Part shown: positions 1 through 7,893 of the stretch, piece after piece
Position numbering within the stretch: the first letter of the stretch is position 1
Layout: each line of letters begins with the position of its first letter
Assembly: GCA_910586975.1 (NCBI GenBank)
Contig: CAJUKX010000048.1
Location: forward strand, 1 to 13,338
Length of the DNA: 13,338 nt
Reading direction: 5' to 3'
Source of the DNA: an uncultured Muribaculaceae bacterium
GTDB lineage: Bacteria; Bacteroidota; Bacteroidia; Bacteroidales; Muribaculaceae
Program-made: the position numbers and the translations under genes
The notes under the pieces: model-generated
Databases searched by the model: none
What the model saw: the letters and a program-made list of their open reading frames with translations, nothing else
What the model was told of the DNA's origin: nothing

Positions 1-246
1 CTAATATTAACCAAAAAAGTTTCAATCCACGCACCCGCGCGGGGTGCGACTATTTCAAGGTGGTCAATGTAATCGGTTTTGTCAGTTTCAATCCACGCAC
101 CCGCGCGGGGTGCGACGAGTGTTTGGAACAAAAACAATCAACCCTCCGTTGTTTCAATCCACGCACCCGCGTGGGGTGCGACTTGTAACGGTAAAAATAT
201 TATTAAGCTGTTTGGTTTCAATCCACGCACCCGCGTGGGGTGCGAC
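1..246 (-). CRISPR. Type I-C CRISPR array, leader-proximal end (array continues beyond the window)
   Basis: Four 32-bp direct repeats lie at 19-50, 85-116, 151-182 and 215-246. They are separated by unique spacers of 34 bp (51-84), 34 bp (117-150) and 32 bp (183-214); positions 1-18 are the end of a further spacer. Read on the minus strand, each repeat starts GTCGCACCCC and ends TGGATTGAAAC. It holds a 7-bp stem (CGCACCC/GGGTGCG) with a 5-nt loop, and exactly 11 nt follow the stem, as expected for the 5' handle left by Cas5c cleavage. The cas genes read leftward toward the array and end 169 bp before it, so the leader lies at 247-415 and the newest spacer is 183-214. The repeats come in two versions differing at one loop base: C at plus-strand positions 40 and 106 in the two distal repeats, T at 172 and 236 in the two leader-proximal ones. 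Confidence 0.98.
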
Positions 247-415
247 AGTATGCCTTATAATTTGCTTGTATTAAGCGGTTTATAGCTATCAATCCAAGAA
301 TTGGCAAATAGGGACTTGGATTCTACAGCAAAATTAATGATTTTTTTTCGTAATTTCTTGATTTTTTGTTAATCAAGAAACACCCCGAAAAATGCGAAAT
401 GCTTCATATTCTTGG
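247..415 (-). promoter_or_regulatory. CRISPR leader
   Basis: This AT-rich stretch without a gene lies between the cas2 stop and the first repeat, on the side from which new spacers enter. A match to the Bacteroidetes -7 box (minus strand TAATTTTG, 336-329) could start the pre-crRNA about 75 nt before the first repeat, but I see no good -33 TTTG. Two perfect inverted repeats are present: AATCCAAG/CTTGGATT (291-298 and 315-322) and TTTCTTGATT/AATCAAGAAA (354-363 and 371-380). A weaker one, CTTGGTT/AATCAAG (411-417 and 421-427), spans the cas2 stop. The leader role is inferred from position; the dyads are seen directly. Confidence 0.75.
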
Positions 416-706
416 TTAAAAATCAAGTATTCCGGTAACATCTATTCCTGTTGACTTGCCCAGCACCTCAATATGTTTATCAGAATCGTGTCCCAATCTA
501 TAAATACGCAGGCTATCCTTTTCCTCATCTATTATTTCCAATAATTTTGACTTAAGCTGTGTTAACTGAGTCATGTTCAATACACATTCGAATACCGAGT
601 TTTGCACTCTTACGCCCACGTTCTTACATTCTTTGGCAACTCTGCGCAGGCGTTTTGCCCCCTGAGGTGTTTGAGTTTCCACATCGTATGTAATTAATAT
701 TTTCAC
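416..706 (-). CDS. cas2: CRISPR-associated endonuclease Cas2, type I-C
   Basis: This 96-residue protein has the normal Cas2 length. It opens with the first ferredoxin-fold strand MKILITYDV, in which Asp8 is the conserved acidic residue of the family. The middle (VQNSVFECVL) and end (RIYRLG, then a C-terminal tail) also fit type I-C Cas2. Cas2 dimers bridge two Cas1 dimers in the complex that inserts new spacers next to the leader; nuclease activity of Cas2 is usually dispensable for this. The start codon is GTG (plus-strand CAC at 704-706), chosen because it gives the full first strand. The gene follows cas1 after 13 bp and is the last cas gene before the leader. Confidence 0.97.
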   Translation of the reverse strand: MKILITYDVETQTPQGAKRLRRVAKECKNVGVRVQNSVFECVLNMTQLTQLKSKLLEIIDEEKDSLRIYRLGHDSDKHIEVLGKSTGIDVTGILDF

Positions 707-719
707 AGCTATTTAGTAT

Positions 720-1745
720 TTAAGATTTTAATAGAAATACGGGATATCCATTCAAGTCGCCACGTATATTGCGTGCGAGCAACATTGCTTGTACATGAGG
801 CAGTAGTCCCAATTGTATTGATTCGTTAAGGAAAGGATGAATTATTTCATCTTTTTTTCGTTCCTGCCACGCCGCTATCACTTTCTTCCGGCCATCAGTA
901 GTAAGAAGGCATGAACCCTCGGGCATATCCACAAAATCTTTAGCTGTGATTTGCCTGCGGTTGATCATTGACAGAACGAGCCTGTCGCCTAAGTAAGCGC
1001 TCATCTCTTCAATTAAGTCGAGAGCCAAAGAAGCCCTACCCGGCCGCAGCACATGCATGAAACCTACATAGGGGTCAAGGCCCACGCCCTCGAGGGCAGA
1101 TGCGACTTCGTTTGTAATCAGCGAATATACAAATGACAGCAGCGCATTGACCCGGTCGCGTGGCGGGCGTCGGTTTCTACCTTCAAATTTAAAGTCTTCT
1201 TTACAGCGTGTTATCATATTGTCAAATACCGAGAAATATTCTCTTGCTGCCATTCCTTCTATGCCCCTTATCTCTTCATCGGAGGTTGATTCAATCAAGC
1301 GGCGTTTATACTCTTTAAGGTGTTTTATTACAGGTACTACATCAGCATCCGAGCCATTGTCTCTGACATATCTTTGCAGAATACACCTTGAATTATGTAT
1401 TTTGGCACCGATAAACAATCTGCTCAAACTTAGCTTAATGGCCTCATCATCGTGCATGCAATATTGCCTTTTTCTCAACAAAACGTTTCCCGAAACCGGG
1501 CCTTGACTACGTGAAATGAAATGTCCCGACGGAGTATAAAACGACAATGCCACATTATTGTCGGCGCAGAGTTTCATCAATCCCGGACTTGCCCCGGCAT
1601 AAGTGAAAGAGTAGATGGACTGCAGATTTATTATGGGTATTCTTGCGACTTCTTTTTGGTCTACAGAAACCACCACATTCATCCCGTCCTTCGTAAGGTA
1701 GGCCTTGGGCGTGTTTACATACAGGGTGTTAAGAAGGACTTTCAT
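720..1745 (-). CDS. cas1: CRISPR-associated endonuclease/integrase Cas1, type I-C
   Basis: Cas1 is the integrase that cuts the leader-repeat junction and joins prespacers into the array. The protein is 341 residues, usual for Cas1c. The N-terminal beta domain starts MKVLLNTLYV. The helical catalytic domain carries Glu163 in GIEGMAAREYF, His231 in GFMHVLRPGR, and Asp243 with Glu246 in LALDLIEEM, matching the Glu-His-Asp metal site of the family by position and context. I see no frame break or missing catalytic residue. The gene overlaps the end of cas4 by 17 bp, which suggests translational coupling, and it precedes cas2 by 13 bp. Confidence 0.98.
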   Translation of the reverse strand: MKVLLNTLYVNTPKAYLTKDGMNVVVSVDQKEVARIPIINLQSIYSFTYAGASPGLMKLCADNNVALSFYTPSGHFISRSQGPVSGNVLLRKRQYCMHDDEAIKLSLSRLFIGAKIHNSRCILQRYVRDNGSDADVVPVIKHLKEYKRRLIESTSDEEIRGIEGMAAREYFSVFDNMITRCKEDFKFEGRNRRPPRDRVNALLSFVYSLITNEVASALEGVGLDPYVGFMHVLRPGRASLALDLIEEMSAYLGDRLVLSMINRRQITAKDFVDMPEGSCLLTTDGRKKVIAAWQERKKDEIIHPFLNESIQLGLLPHVQAMLLARNIRGDLNGYPVFLLKS

Positions 1746-2403
1746 ACATATATTGGTTTAAGTAGGTTTGCACATCACTTTGGGCTTCTGACGCAGGCAT
1801 GCAGGCATCTATGAGAGAGCAATTTCTGCATTTGGCCTGCAGTGGAGCTTTAGGAAGCTTTCCCGTTTCAAACAAGCCGTGCATCATGTCGGATGTATCG
1901 CGTACACGCCGACGAATCTCTTCTGTAATCTCGACTGCCTGCCGTCGGTTTGTCTTACGGTAGAATATAGCACCTTGTGTGACGGCAACTCCATACATCT
2001 CTTCAATGCACATAGCTTGTGCAGCGAGCTGCAAGATGTCGCAATCTATGCTTTTCTTACTCCCGTGCTTGTATTCTATAGGAAAGGGCAAAAAATAACC
2101 TGAATACTTACCGAAGTAAATACCGTTGGCCGAGGTGGCCGGATGCAACTCTACTGCATCGGCTATACCTGTAAGACCCAGCGCATAAGAAGCTACCCTG
2201 AAGCCGCGAACCGTAATCACACCTCCGTTATTCTGACGATATTCAGGATCATCCACCACATTGTGTTGCAGCGATCCCTCCATAGTAAGTACATTATCCT
2301 GCCATACTTGATCAATGTGGATCAAAGCCCACTGTCGGGCACAGAAAACATAGTGTTGAATGCCCGACAGCATAAGCATTTGATCTTCAGAGTACATTGA
2401 CAT
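1729..2403 (-). CDS. cas4: CRISPR-associated exonuclease Cas4 (RecB-like, iron-sulfur)
   Basis: In type I-C systems Cas4 works with Cas1-Cas2 to select and trim prespacers so that they carry the right PAM. The 224-residue protein shows the expected iron-sulfur ligands: Cys21 near the N-terminus, and Cys192, Cys195 and Cys201 in a C-terminal cluster. The RecB nuclease core has His48, Asp82 in GIADAVE, Glu110 and Lys112 in PIEYKHG, and the QLAAQ motif at 125-129. All key residues appear intact. The start is the ATG 3 bp after the cas7 stop; a second ATG two codons later would also serve. Its 3' end overlaps cas1. Confidence 0.97.
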   Translation of the reverse strand: MSMYSEDQMLMLSGIQHYVFCARQWALIHIDQVWQDNVLTMEGSLQHNVVDDPEYRQNNGGVITVRGFRVASYALGLTGIADAVELHPATSANGIYFGKYSGYFLPFPIEYKHGSKKSIDCDILQLAAQAMCIEEMYGVAVTQGAIFYRKTNRRQAVEITEEIRRRVRDTSDMMHGLFETGKLPKAPLQAKCRNCSLIDACMPASEAQSDVQTYLNQYMYESPS

Positions 2404-2406
2404 TTA

Positions 2407-3267
2407 TCATATAATCTCCAACAAAGACACACCCGAGGGCAAATTGTCCTTATCGACAGTTATATCGTAGTCAGACACTGAACGGGCAGGACGATCGGTT
2501 TTTCCGGTTATTTTAACAAGGTCGAAAAGCTTGTGGGCAGGAGCGTTTCCCAACTCACTTTCATGCTTGAAAACTATCAGTCGCTGAGGACTCATAAGGC
2601 CGCGGGCAGCCGAACGGTCGTTGTCAAACATGTTTTTAAGCGCATCCCAGAAGAGTATAAGATCGTCATCGGTAAAGTTTGTCTGTCGGGCCAGATTTGC
2701 CGAAATAAAACCATGAGCCACATACAGGCCGTAGGGCACAGTGGCCTTGCGTCCCATAGCACGGTTCTCCCCGCCCTGTTTCTGTGCATCCTCTTCTTTG
2801 GCCACAGCCATACGGGTGATTGTATGTTCCTGACTTACTACGGGGTCGACCGAGCGGGCAAAGGTGAACTGTATAGGTCCTCGAACCTGTCCGGCATTCT
2901 TACCGGTAGTCATCACAGCGCCAAATGTGCGCACATCATAATAGTGTTCGCACATATATTTGCGGGCAGCCTCGGTCTTTTCGGCTGTTGACTTTTTGGC
3001 TGTCACATTTTCATCGTCATGAGCCTGATCAATGAGGTTATTGAGTACTGCTTTTTCCTTGACAAATATGTCAAAGGGATGAGCCAGCCCCTTGGCAAGC
3101 TGCACATAATTGCGTACTTTGCGTTTAAGGCATACGTCGGTTACCAGACCTTCGCCGGTCTCGGCGTCAATACGCGGGAGGTTGCCGGCATCGGGATCGC
3201 CGTTGGGGTTACCGTCGAGCACATCAAAGATATAGACGAAGTCGTAGCGATTTTTAATTGGTTCCAT
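2407..3267 (-). CDS. cas7: Cas7 (Csd2), type I-C Cascade backbone subunit
   Basis: Cas7 subunits polymerise along the crRNA spacer to form the backbone of the surveillance complex. The signature of the Csd2 family is clear near the N-terminus: RYDFVYIFDVLDGNPNGDPD, then LPRIDAETGEGLVTDVCLKRK. I place the start at the ATG at 3267, giving 286 residues, the usual size. The reading frame is open further upstream to 3348, but that would add a low-complexity Asn/Lys stretch overlapping the end of cas8c, and homologs begin close to this motif. The gap to cas8c is then 19 bp, with an A-rich sequence before the ATG. cas4 follows after 3 bp. Confidence 0.97.
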   Translation of the reverse strand: MEPIKNRYDFVYIFDVLDGNPNGDPDAGNLPRIDAETGEGLVTDVCLKRKVRNYVQLAKGLAHPFDIFVKEKAVLNNLIDQAHDDENVTAKKSTAEKTEAARKYMCEHYYDVRTFGAVMTTGKNAGQVRGPIQFTFARSVDPVVSQEHTITRMAVAKEEDAQKQGGENRAMGRKATVPYGLYVAHGFISANLARQTNFTDDDLILFWDALKNMFDNDRSAARGLMSPQRLIVFKHESELGNAPAHKLFDLVKITGKTDRPARSVSDYDITVDKDNLPSGVSLLEII

Positions 3268-3286
3268 ATAATTTATTTTTTTATTG

Positions 3287-3646
3287 TTATTCGTTTTCAG
3301 TGTTTTGTTTTTCAAAGAATTTAGCGTTCTGGTGATAGTATCCCACAAAGAACCGTCCCTGGTCTTTAAGGTTGAGGTGAGAGGGGAATCCGTCGGAGGG
3401 GAGAAGCGACATTATTTCCTGCTTTATTTTATCGTAGTACACCTGAAGGCCTTTGTCGAGTTTCTGCAGGTGATGGTTGTTGAGGTTAAATAGTGTAGGG
3501 AAAACCACGGCAGGAGTTGCCGAAGCGGCATTCATGTAGCGTTCGCGTATGGTATTTATGCCGTTAGCGCGATATTGTATGCGGTCAAACACCGCAAAAA
3601 GTCTACCGGCCACATAGCCGATATTGGTTTCTGAAGGATTTAGCAT
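3287..3646 (-). CDS. cas11c: Predicted Cas11c small subunit from an internal start within cas8c
   Basis: In studied type I-C systems (for example Desulfovibrio vulgaris) the small subunit Cas11c is made from an internal start site inside cas8c, in the same frame. Here Met455 of Cas8c is an ATG (plus-strand CAT at 3644-3646) directly before LNPSETNIGYVAGRLFAVF, which by my recollection is where Cas11c begins in relatives. The product would be 119 residues, close to the known size. The sequence before it (minus strand, AAACAAAACAAAAAATAACC) is strongly A-rich, the kind of context that favours initiation in Bacteroidetes, which often lack Shine-Dalgarno sites. Expression is an inference; the ATG and its context are seen. 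Confidence 0.6.
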   Translation of the reverse strand: MLNPSETNIGYVAGRLFAVFDRIQYRANGINTIRERYMNAASATPAVVFPTLFNLNNHHLQKLDKGLQVYYDKIKQEIMSLLPSDGFPSHLNLKDQGRFFVGYYHQNAKFFEKQNTENE

Positions 3647-5008
3647 GATGGTTATTTTTTGTTTTGTTTCGGATAATCTGTTAATGTAAGCTTTGATAAC
3701 AGCGATACGTGTCACACTTGGATCATTCTCCATACGGATGCGTCGCAATACGGAATTGTAGAGTGTAGCCGGATATGGTATACCTTGAAGAATACTTTTA
3801 ATGACTGCCTCAATGAGATTTGGCTGCGGCAATTCTTTCTCTTTTTTTGATTTTGCCGCTGCAAGCATCGAATAGAGTCCGGCATAGGGCTTCTTGGTCT
3901 TGCGTGTGTCTATTATTTCCATATCTGCGAAATGCCTTAAGATATTAGACAGGAATTGTGTCAACATACATTCCTGCCAGTAAACTACGGCTATACGCGC
4001 TGCATTTGGAGCGAGACCAAGGAAATAGAATGAATCCTGCGATCCGGATGCCCGTAGTCCGTTATATAGAGTCTTGAAGTCTTCACGCACTTTATCTACG
4101 CCCGCATTTGGATCGTCTATACTCTGAGGTGCGAATCCAAATATGCTGCCTATGCCTTCGGTCACTATTTTTTCATCTTCTGACGGAACTGATGACCAAA
4201 ATACAAATGTGCGGCTGCCTACTGATATCTTGTTATGAGAATTGCGGTCGAGCAAACTGAGCAAGGCTGTTGAAAAAGCTGCAGCCGCCGACTTTGAAAT
4301 CGGTGCATTCAAACCTTTCTGATGTCCGTATGAGTCATAACCCGAAGATACCTGGAATGCAACAAGCTTACCATTTGATTTTCCGCCCGCGATAGGCGTA
4401 GGACTGAGTATTTCTTGAGGGGCTTCTTTATTGCCCGTAATCAGACATACGGGATGATTGTTGTCCGGAGTGTTTTCGGTTCCGGTGTCAATCTCATTCT
4501 TCAAATCATCAGAAGAGGCTGCAATGTTTAACCGACCCGCAAGACGGAAACTGAAATTAGCACCGGTGACCTTAAGTATGTCAGGCCACATATCGTGCTG
4601 TTTCACAGCGTTGATACCGTCGTTTTCATAGAACTTTACAACAGCGGCAAATTCTTCATTTTCCGGATATTTGTCTTTTAAACGACGGCATTCGTTTATA
4701 AACGCCTCGTTTCTCTTGCGGGCATTTTCTTTTTCTTTGTCGGTGTCTTCCTTGGGATGATTAAGTACGTACATGGCATTGTCATACATCATGTAAGCCT
4801 TGATGCCTGCCGTACGCGAGGCATCCACTGCCAGAAAGGTCTTTGTCGTCTTTTTGTCGATACGCATATCTTCAATATCAAGAAGACGGCCATCTCTGTC
4901 CACCACCAGAACGAAGTGAATTTTTTGATGCTTGAATCCGAATGGAGCCAAGGAATTATCTATCGCCTGCAGGCGATGATAATAATCATATAAGGCTTTA
5001 AGTATCAT
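3287..5008 (-). CDS. cas8c: Cas8c (Csd1), type I-C large subunit
   Basis: Cas8c is the large subunit of type I-C Cascade; in this family it recognises the PAM and recruits Cas3. The protein is 573 residues, in the normal range, and opens with the familiar Csd1 block MILKALYDYYHRL, then a beta strand region HFVLVVDRDGRLLDIEDMR. A central block includes VCLITG and SSGYDSYG. The C-terminal section from about residue 455 (MLNPSETNIGYVAGRLFAVF) is the helical region that corresponds to the Cas11c small subunit. The start ATG overlaps the cas5c stop in an ATGA arrangement, which implies coupled translation. Confidence 0.97.
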   Translation of the reverse strand: MILKALYDYYHRLQAIDNSLAPFGFKHQKIHFVLVVDRDGRLLDIEDMRIDKKTTKTFLAVDASRTAGIKAYMMYDNAMYVLNHPKEDTDKEKENARKRNEAFINECRRLKDKYPENEEFAAVVKFYENDGINAVKQHDMWPDILKVTGANFSFRLAGRLNIAASSDDLKNEIDTGTENTPDNNHPVCLITGNKEAPQEILSPTPIAGGKSNGKLVAFQVSSGYDSYGHQKGLNAPISKSAAAAFSTALLSLLDRNSHNKISVGSRTFVFWSSVPSEDEKIVTEGIGSIFGFAPQSIDDPNAGVDKVREDFKTLYNGLRASGSQDSFYFLGLAPNAARIAVVYWQECMLTQFLSNILRHFADMEIIDTRKTKKPYAGLYSMLAAAKSKKEKELPQPNLIEAVIKSILQGIPYPATLYNSVLRRIRMENDPSVTRIAVIKAYINRLSETKQKITIMLNPSETNIGYVAGRLFAVFDRIQYRANGINTIRERYMNAASATPAVVFPTLFNLNNHHLQKLDKGLQVYYDKIKQEIMSLLPSDGFPSHLNLKDQGRFFVGYYHQNAKFFEKQNTENE

Positions 5009-5691
5009 CGCAGTAATTGTTTGCTGTTAAACTCCGGCACGTGCATCACTCCGTGTTCGAGCCTTGCACGGAAAAAAATGGCCGGTATGCTGCCATTTTT
5101 GGCGGGATGGCCGAAATCCATATCGTATAGCATTATGCCAAGGTCGCGGTCGATATCAGCGGCCGGTGTAAGGTCGGTTCGGCTATCGTCTACCAATTCG
5201 AAAAATGCAGTGAATTCACGGGTGCCTAAGTAGGGCTGTGTGAAGCACTGGCCGTTGGCAGCACGGCGTCTGAACATCTCATAATACTTCATCGGATTTT
5301 CATCCTTGCCTGCTGCATGTTTCTGCAGTCTGTCATCGCGTTTGTCCACCGGAATGTATACCATTCTGGCATGAATACGATATCTCACATCACGCAGTAT
5401 TATGGCATTGCGTTGCTGCCGCTTTTCCTCAATATATACTTTGGCTCCGGGCGATGCCAGAGCACCTACCTCGTTGCGGCGCACTTCGTCCCACTTGATA
5501 GGATTCAGTACCTCTATCTTTACAATCTCCCACCTTATGGCAGGTTTCCAGAAGATAGCTTCAAATATAGCTCGCGCTGCCGAGGGGGTTATGACATCAT
5601 AACTCACCCTCTCCACCTTAAGCTCAGGGCGTGTGAAGCATGCTCTGTCGCCCCACACTTCCAAACAAAATTCTTTATCAGTGTATTCCAT
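5005..5691 (-). CDS. cas5c: Cas5c (Cas5d), crRNA-processing subunit of type I-C Cascade
   Basis: In type I-C systems there is no Cas6; Cas5 cuts the repeat hairpin and then holds the 5' handle of the crRNA. The 228-residue protein matches the family along its length: N-terminal FCLEVWGDRACFTRPELKVE, then the helix with TPSAARAIFEAIFWKPAIRW, RRNEVGALA, and the C-terminal block RRRAANGQCFTQPYLGTREF. Aligned from memory to Bacillus halodurans Cas5d (catalytic Tyr46, Lys116, His117), the corresponding residues here are Phe47, Lys135 and Tyr136, so two of the three differ. The gene follows cas3 after 3 bp and overlaps cas8c by 4 bp. Confidence 0.97.
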   Translation of the reverse strand: MEYTDKEFCLEVWGDRACFTRPELKVERVSYDVITPSAARAIFEAIFWKPAIRWEIVKIEVLNPIKWDEVRRNEVGALASPGAKVYIEEKRQQRNAIILRDVRYRIHARMVYIPVDKRDDRLQKHAAGKDENPMKYYEMFRRRAANGQCFTQPYLGTREFTAFFELVDDSRTDLTPAADIDRDLGIMLYDMDFGHPAKNGSIPAIFFRARLEHGVMHVPEFNSKQLLR

Positions 5692-5694
5692 GTA

Positions 5695-7893
5695 TTATAT
5701 TATTAATGTTTCTTCTAACCATACGTTATCAAGAATAAGTCCGCTTTTGTGCGAATAGTATTTATCTGAATTAATAAAGTAAAGACCGTTAAACTCTTCA
5801 ACAGCTCCATGGACCATAAGGGCATTGAAGCTGCGCATGTTGACATTCACACTATACTGTAACAACTGTTTCCGCAAGCTATATGTGACCTCGCCTTTCT
5901 TCCATTGTTCCATAAGGCTCTGACTGTCGCCGAAGTTTACAATGACCGATGCACCGGCATCCTCAATAAGTTTGAACTCGGAAGCTGCGGTTGCAAACAT
6001 CAGATCGCGTCCGCGGTATAACAGTGTTTTTATGTTGGCTTTATCGAATGTCGCACACCTGGCATATCGCTGTACAAAGTATTCGTGCATCTTTGAGGGG
6101 CTGTGCCAATCGGGAATACCGTCACTGAAGTACCCGAAGGTTGCATTAAGCGCATCGCATGCACGGCCTATGTCGCCAAAAGGTTTCTTGGCCAGACGGA
6201 ATACATAAGCGGTAGCTTGACTGAGCTTTCCTTCGCGGTTGCACCGGCCGGCTGCCTGAAGTATGGAATCCAATCCGGACTCCTGGCGATATACCGCCGG
6301 AAAGTCAATGTCGACGCCTGCTTCTATCAGCTGAGTTGCCACAACACGCAGCGGGCCCGACCCTGCGTTATGCAGCCGGTGCTTTATCTCATTGATTTTT
6401 TGCTTTATGTGAGCCGGGCACATCATGCGTGACAAGTGTATCGAAGTACTGTCGTCTGGTAGAGAATCAAATACTGCCTTGGCATCCTTGCGAGTGTTGA
6501 CCACACAAAGGACACGTTCGTGAGTGCAAAGCTTTTGAGCAAGCTTATCGCACGACATAGGCGACGGCAATAATTCAATGTCGCATCTCCTGGTAGTCTT
6601 ATGCAGCTCCCACTCTTCAGGTACAATCGAGGTAATATTCTCTATTCCGTCAAGCTCATTGCTTTGGCCATCGGTCCATTCAGAACTTTTGTCGATAGCC
6701 GGCATACTGGCCGTGCAAAACAGCACCGAGAGCTCAAAGAGCTTATTATAAGCCTTGAGCGCATCGAGTATGGGCTGCATGTGCTGATGTGGCAAAGTAT
6801 GCACTTCATCAAGCACAAGAACGCTTTCTACAAGGTTATGCAGCTTGCGGCATTTTGATGGTTTGTTGCTGAAAATGGATTGAAATAATTGAACGTTGGT
6901 GGTAACAATGATTGGGTAATCCCAATTTTCTGTTGCCAATTTAACCCCGCTGTTTTCAGTCAATTCTTCTGAATTGATAGCCGAGTGGTGTTCAAGGACA
7001 TTCTCCCGTCCGAATATCTCAGACAGCACATTTGCGGTCTGTGTTACCACAGATGTATAGGGAATAGCATAAATGATTCTCTTTTTGCCACGTGCTATGG
7101 CATGCCTTATTGCCCATGATATTGATGAAAGTGTCTTACCGGTTCCGGTGGGTACATCAAGCATGAAAAAGCCTGTTGGCATACCGGCAGCCTCATTACA
7201 CTTTTGCAGGATATTGTTACGGATAATGTTTAGAGGCGTTTTGGCACACGACTGTTGCATCTTGACAAAGTGTTTGTCAAGTAATGGAAGCAGCGTTTCA
7301 AGATTATACGTCTTTCTGCGGAGCTGAAATTTCTGTGGTGACATAAAGCTCTCGGTATCAAGAAAATCAGCATCTACCAGGCATGAATACAATACACGGG
7401 CCAAGTGGTGATAGTCTTTAAGAAAAGCGGTCTGATCACCATTATATTTCTTAACAAAAAAATTAGTTGAATCAAGGTGTTTTATTTCAGGAAGAGGACT
7501 TATTTCGGGAGGTATCTCGCATTTGATTTTCTTCTCGAAATCAGTATAATCAGGCATACCGGTATGGTGTCCCATTATTTGATAGCCTGCGAGCATCCGT
7601 AACGCTGTGTGCCGACTGTCACCCTGCAGCAAAGCCGCTCCTATATAGGCATGTTGCTTGTCTTCATAATTATACGGAGGGTATTCATCGTCCTCAATTC
7701 CGGCCTGAGCTCTTATATATGATTGGAATGTAGCACGCTCCTTTCCTTTATCATGCAGCAAACCCATGATAAAGGCAGTGTGGGATAGTCCGAAACTTTC
7801 TGTGAAGCCGGATGCGTAACGCGCTACCCCTATGGAGTGTGCTTCCAATGACTGCGTTTCTCCCGTAAGAGGATTAACATGGGCTATAATCAT
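5695..7893 (-). CDS. cas3: Cas3 HD nuclease-helicase, type I-C
   Basis: Cas3 is recruited to the R-loop made by Cascade and then unwinds and degrades the target DNA. The 732-residue protein has an N-terminal HD nuclease domain with His19, His47-Asp48 (LLHDKGK), His81 and His109-His110. A superfamily 2 helicase follows: Walker A VPTGTGKT at 247-254, Walker B DEVH at 362-365, TASMP at 394-398, and motifs V and VI near 517-532 (VVATQLIEAGVDIDFP) and QAAGRCNR at 546-553. All look intact. I place the start at the ATG at 7893, just before the HD domain (MIIAHVNPLTG). A GTG at 7962 in the same frame would add 23 residues with no domain match. It is the first gene of the cas operon. Confidence 0.97.
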   Translation of the reverse strand: MIIAHVNPLTGETQSLEAHSIGVARYASGFTESFGLSHTAFIMGLLHDKGKERATFQSYIRAQAGIEDDEYPPYNYEDKQHAYIGAALLQGDSRHTALRMLAGYQIMGHHTGMPDYTDFEKKIKCEIPPEISPLPEIKHLDSTNFFVKKYNGDQTAFLKDYHHLARVLYSCLVDADFLDTESFMSPQKFQLRRKTYNLETLLPLLDKHFVKMQQSCAKTPLNIIRNNILQKCNEAAGMPTGFFMLDVPTGTGKTLSSISWAIRHAIARGKKRIIYAIPYTSVVTQTANVLSEIFGRENVLEHHSAINSEELTENSGVKLATENWDYPIIVTTNVQLFQSIFSNKPSKCRKLHNLVESVLVLDEVHTLPHQHMQPILDALKAYNKLFELSVLFCTASMPAIDKSSEWTDGQSNELDGIENITSIVPEEWELHKTTRRCDIELLPSPMSCDKLAQKLCTHERVLCVVNTRKDAKAVFDSLPDDSTSIHLSRMMCPAHIKQKINEIKHRLHNAGSGPLRVVATQLIEAGVDIDFPAVYRQESGLDSILQAAGRCNREGKLSQATAYVFRLAKKPFGDIGRACDALNATFGYFSDGIPDWHSPSKMHEYFVQRYARCATFDKANIKTLLYRGRDLMFATAASEFKLIEDAGASVIVNFGDSQSLMEQWKKGEVTYSLRKQLLQYSVNVNMRSFNALMVHGAVEEFNGLYFINSDKYYSHKSGLILDNVWLEETLII

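Noticed and set aside
44..285. Two plus-strand open frames rich in the peptide SIHAPA or STHPRG
   Set aside because: They are read-through of the CRISPR repeats and spacers; the peptide repeat is just the 32-bp DNA repeat in two frames.
287..296. Possible degenerate fifth repeat (TCAATCCA) in the leader
   Set aside because: Only eight bases match the repeat and the following bases do not; the word also belongs to the nearby inverted repeat.
1147..2400. Plus-strand frames opposite cas1 and cas4
   Set aside because: They are antisense shadows of clearly identified genes and have no recognisable motifs.
3268..3348. 27-residue N-terminal extension of Cas7
   Set aside because: It overlaps the end of cas8c, is low-complexity Asn/Lys, and family members start near the ATG at 3267.
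5311..5322. Adjacent Lys124-His125 in Cas5c as the Lys-His pair of the processing site
   Set aside because: The flanking residues do not match; the GKHY block of the Bacillus enzyme lines up with MKYY (134-137) by the following RR..GQ and LG.RE blocks.
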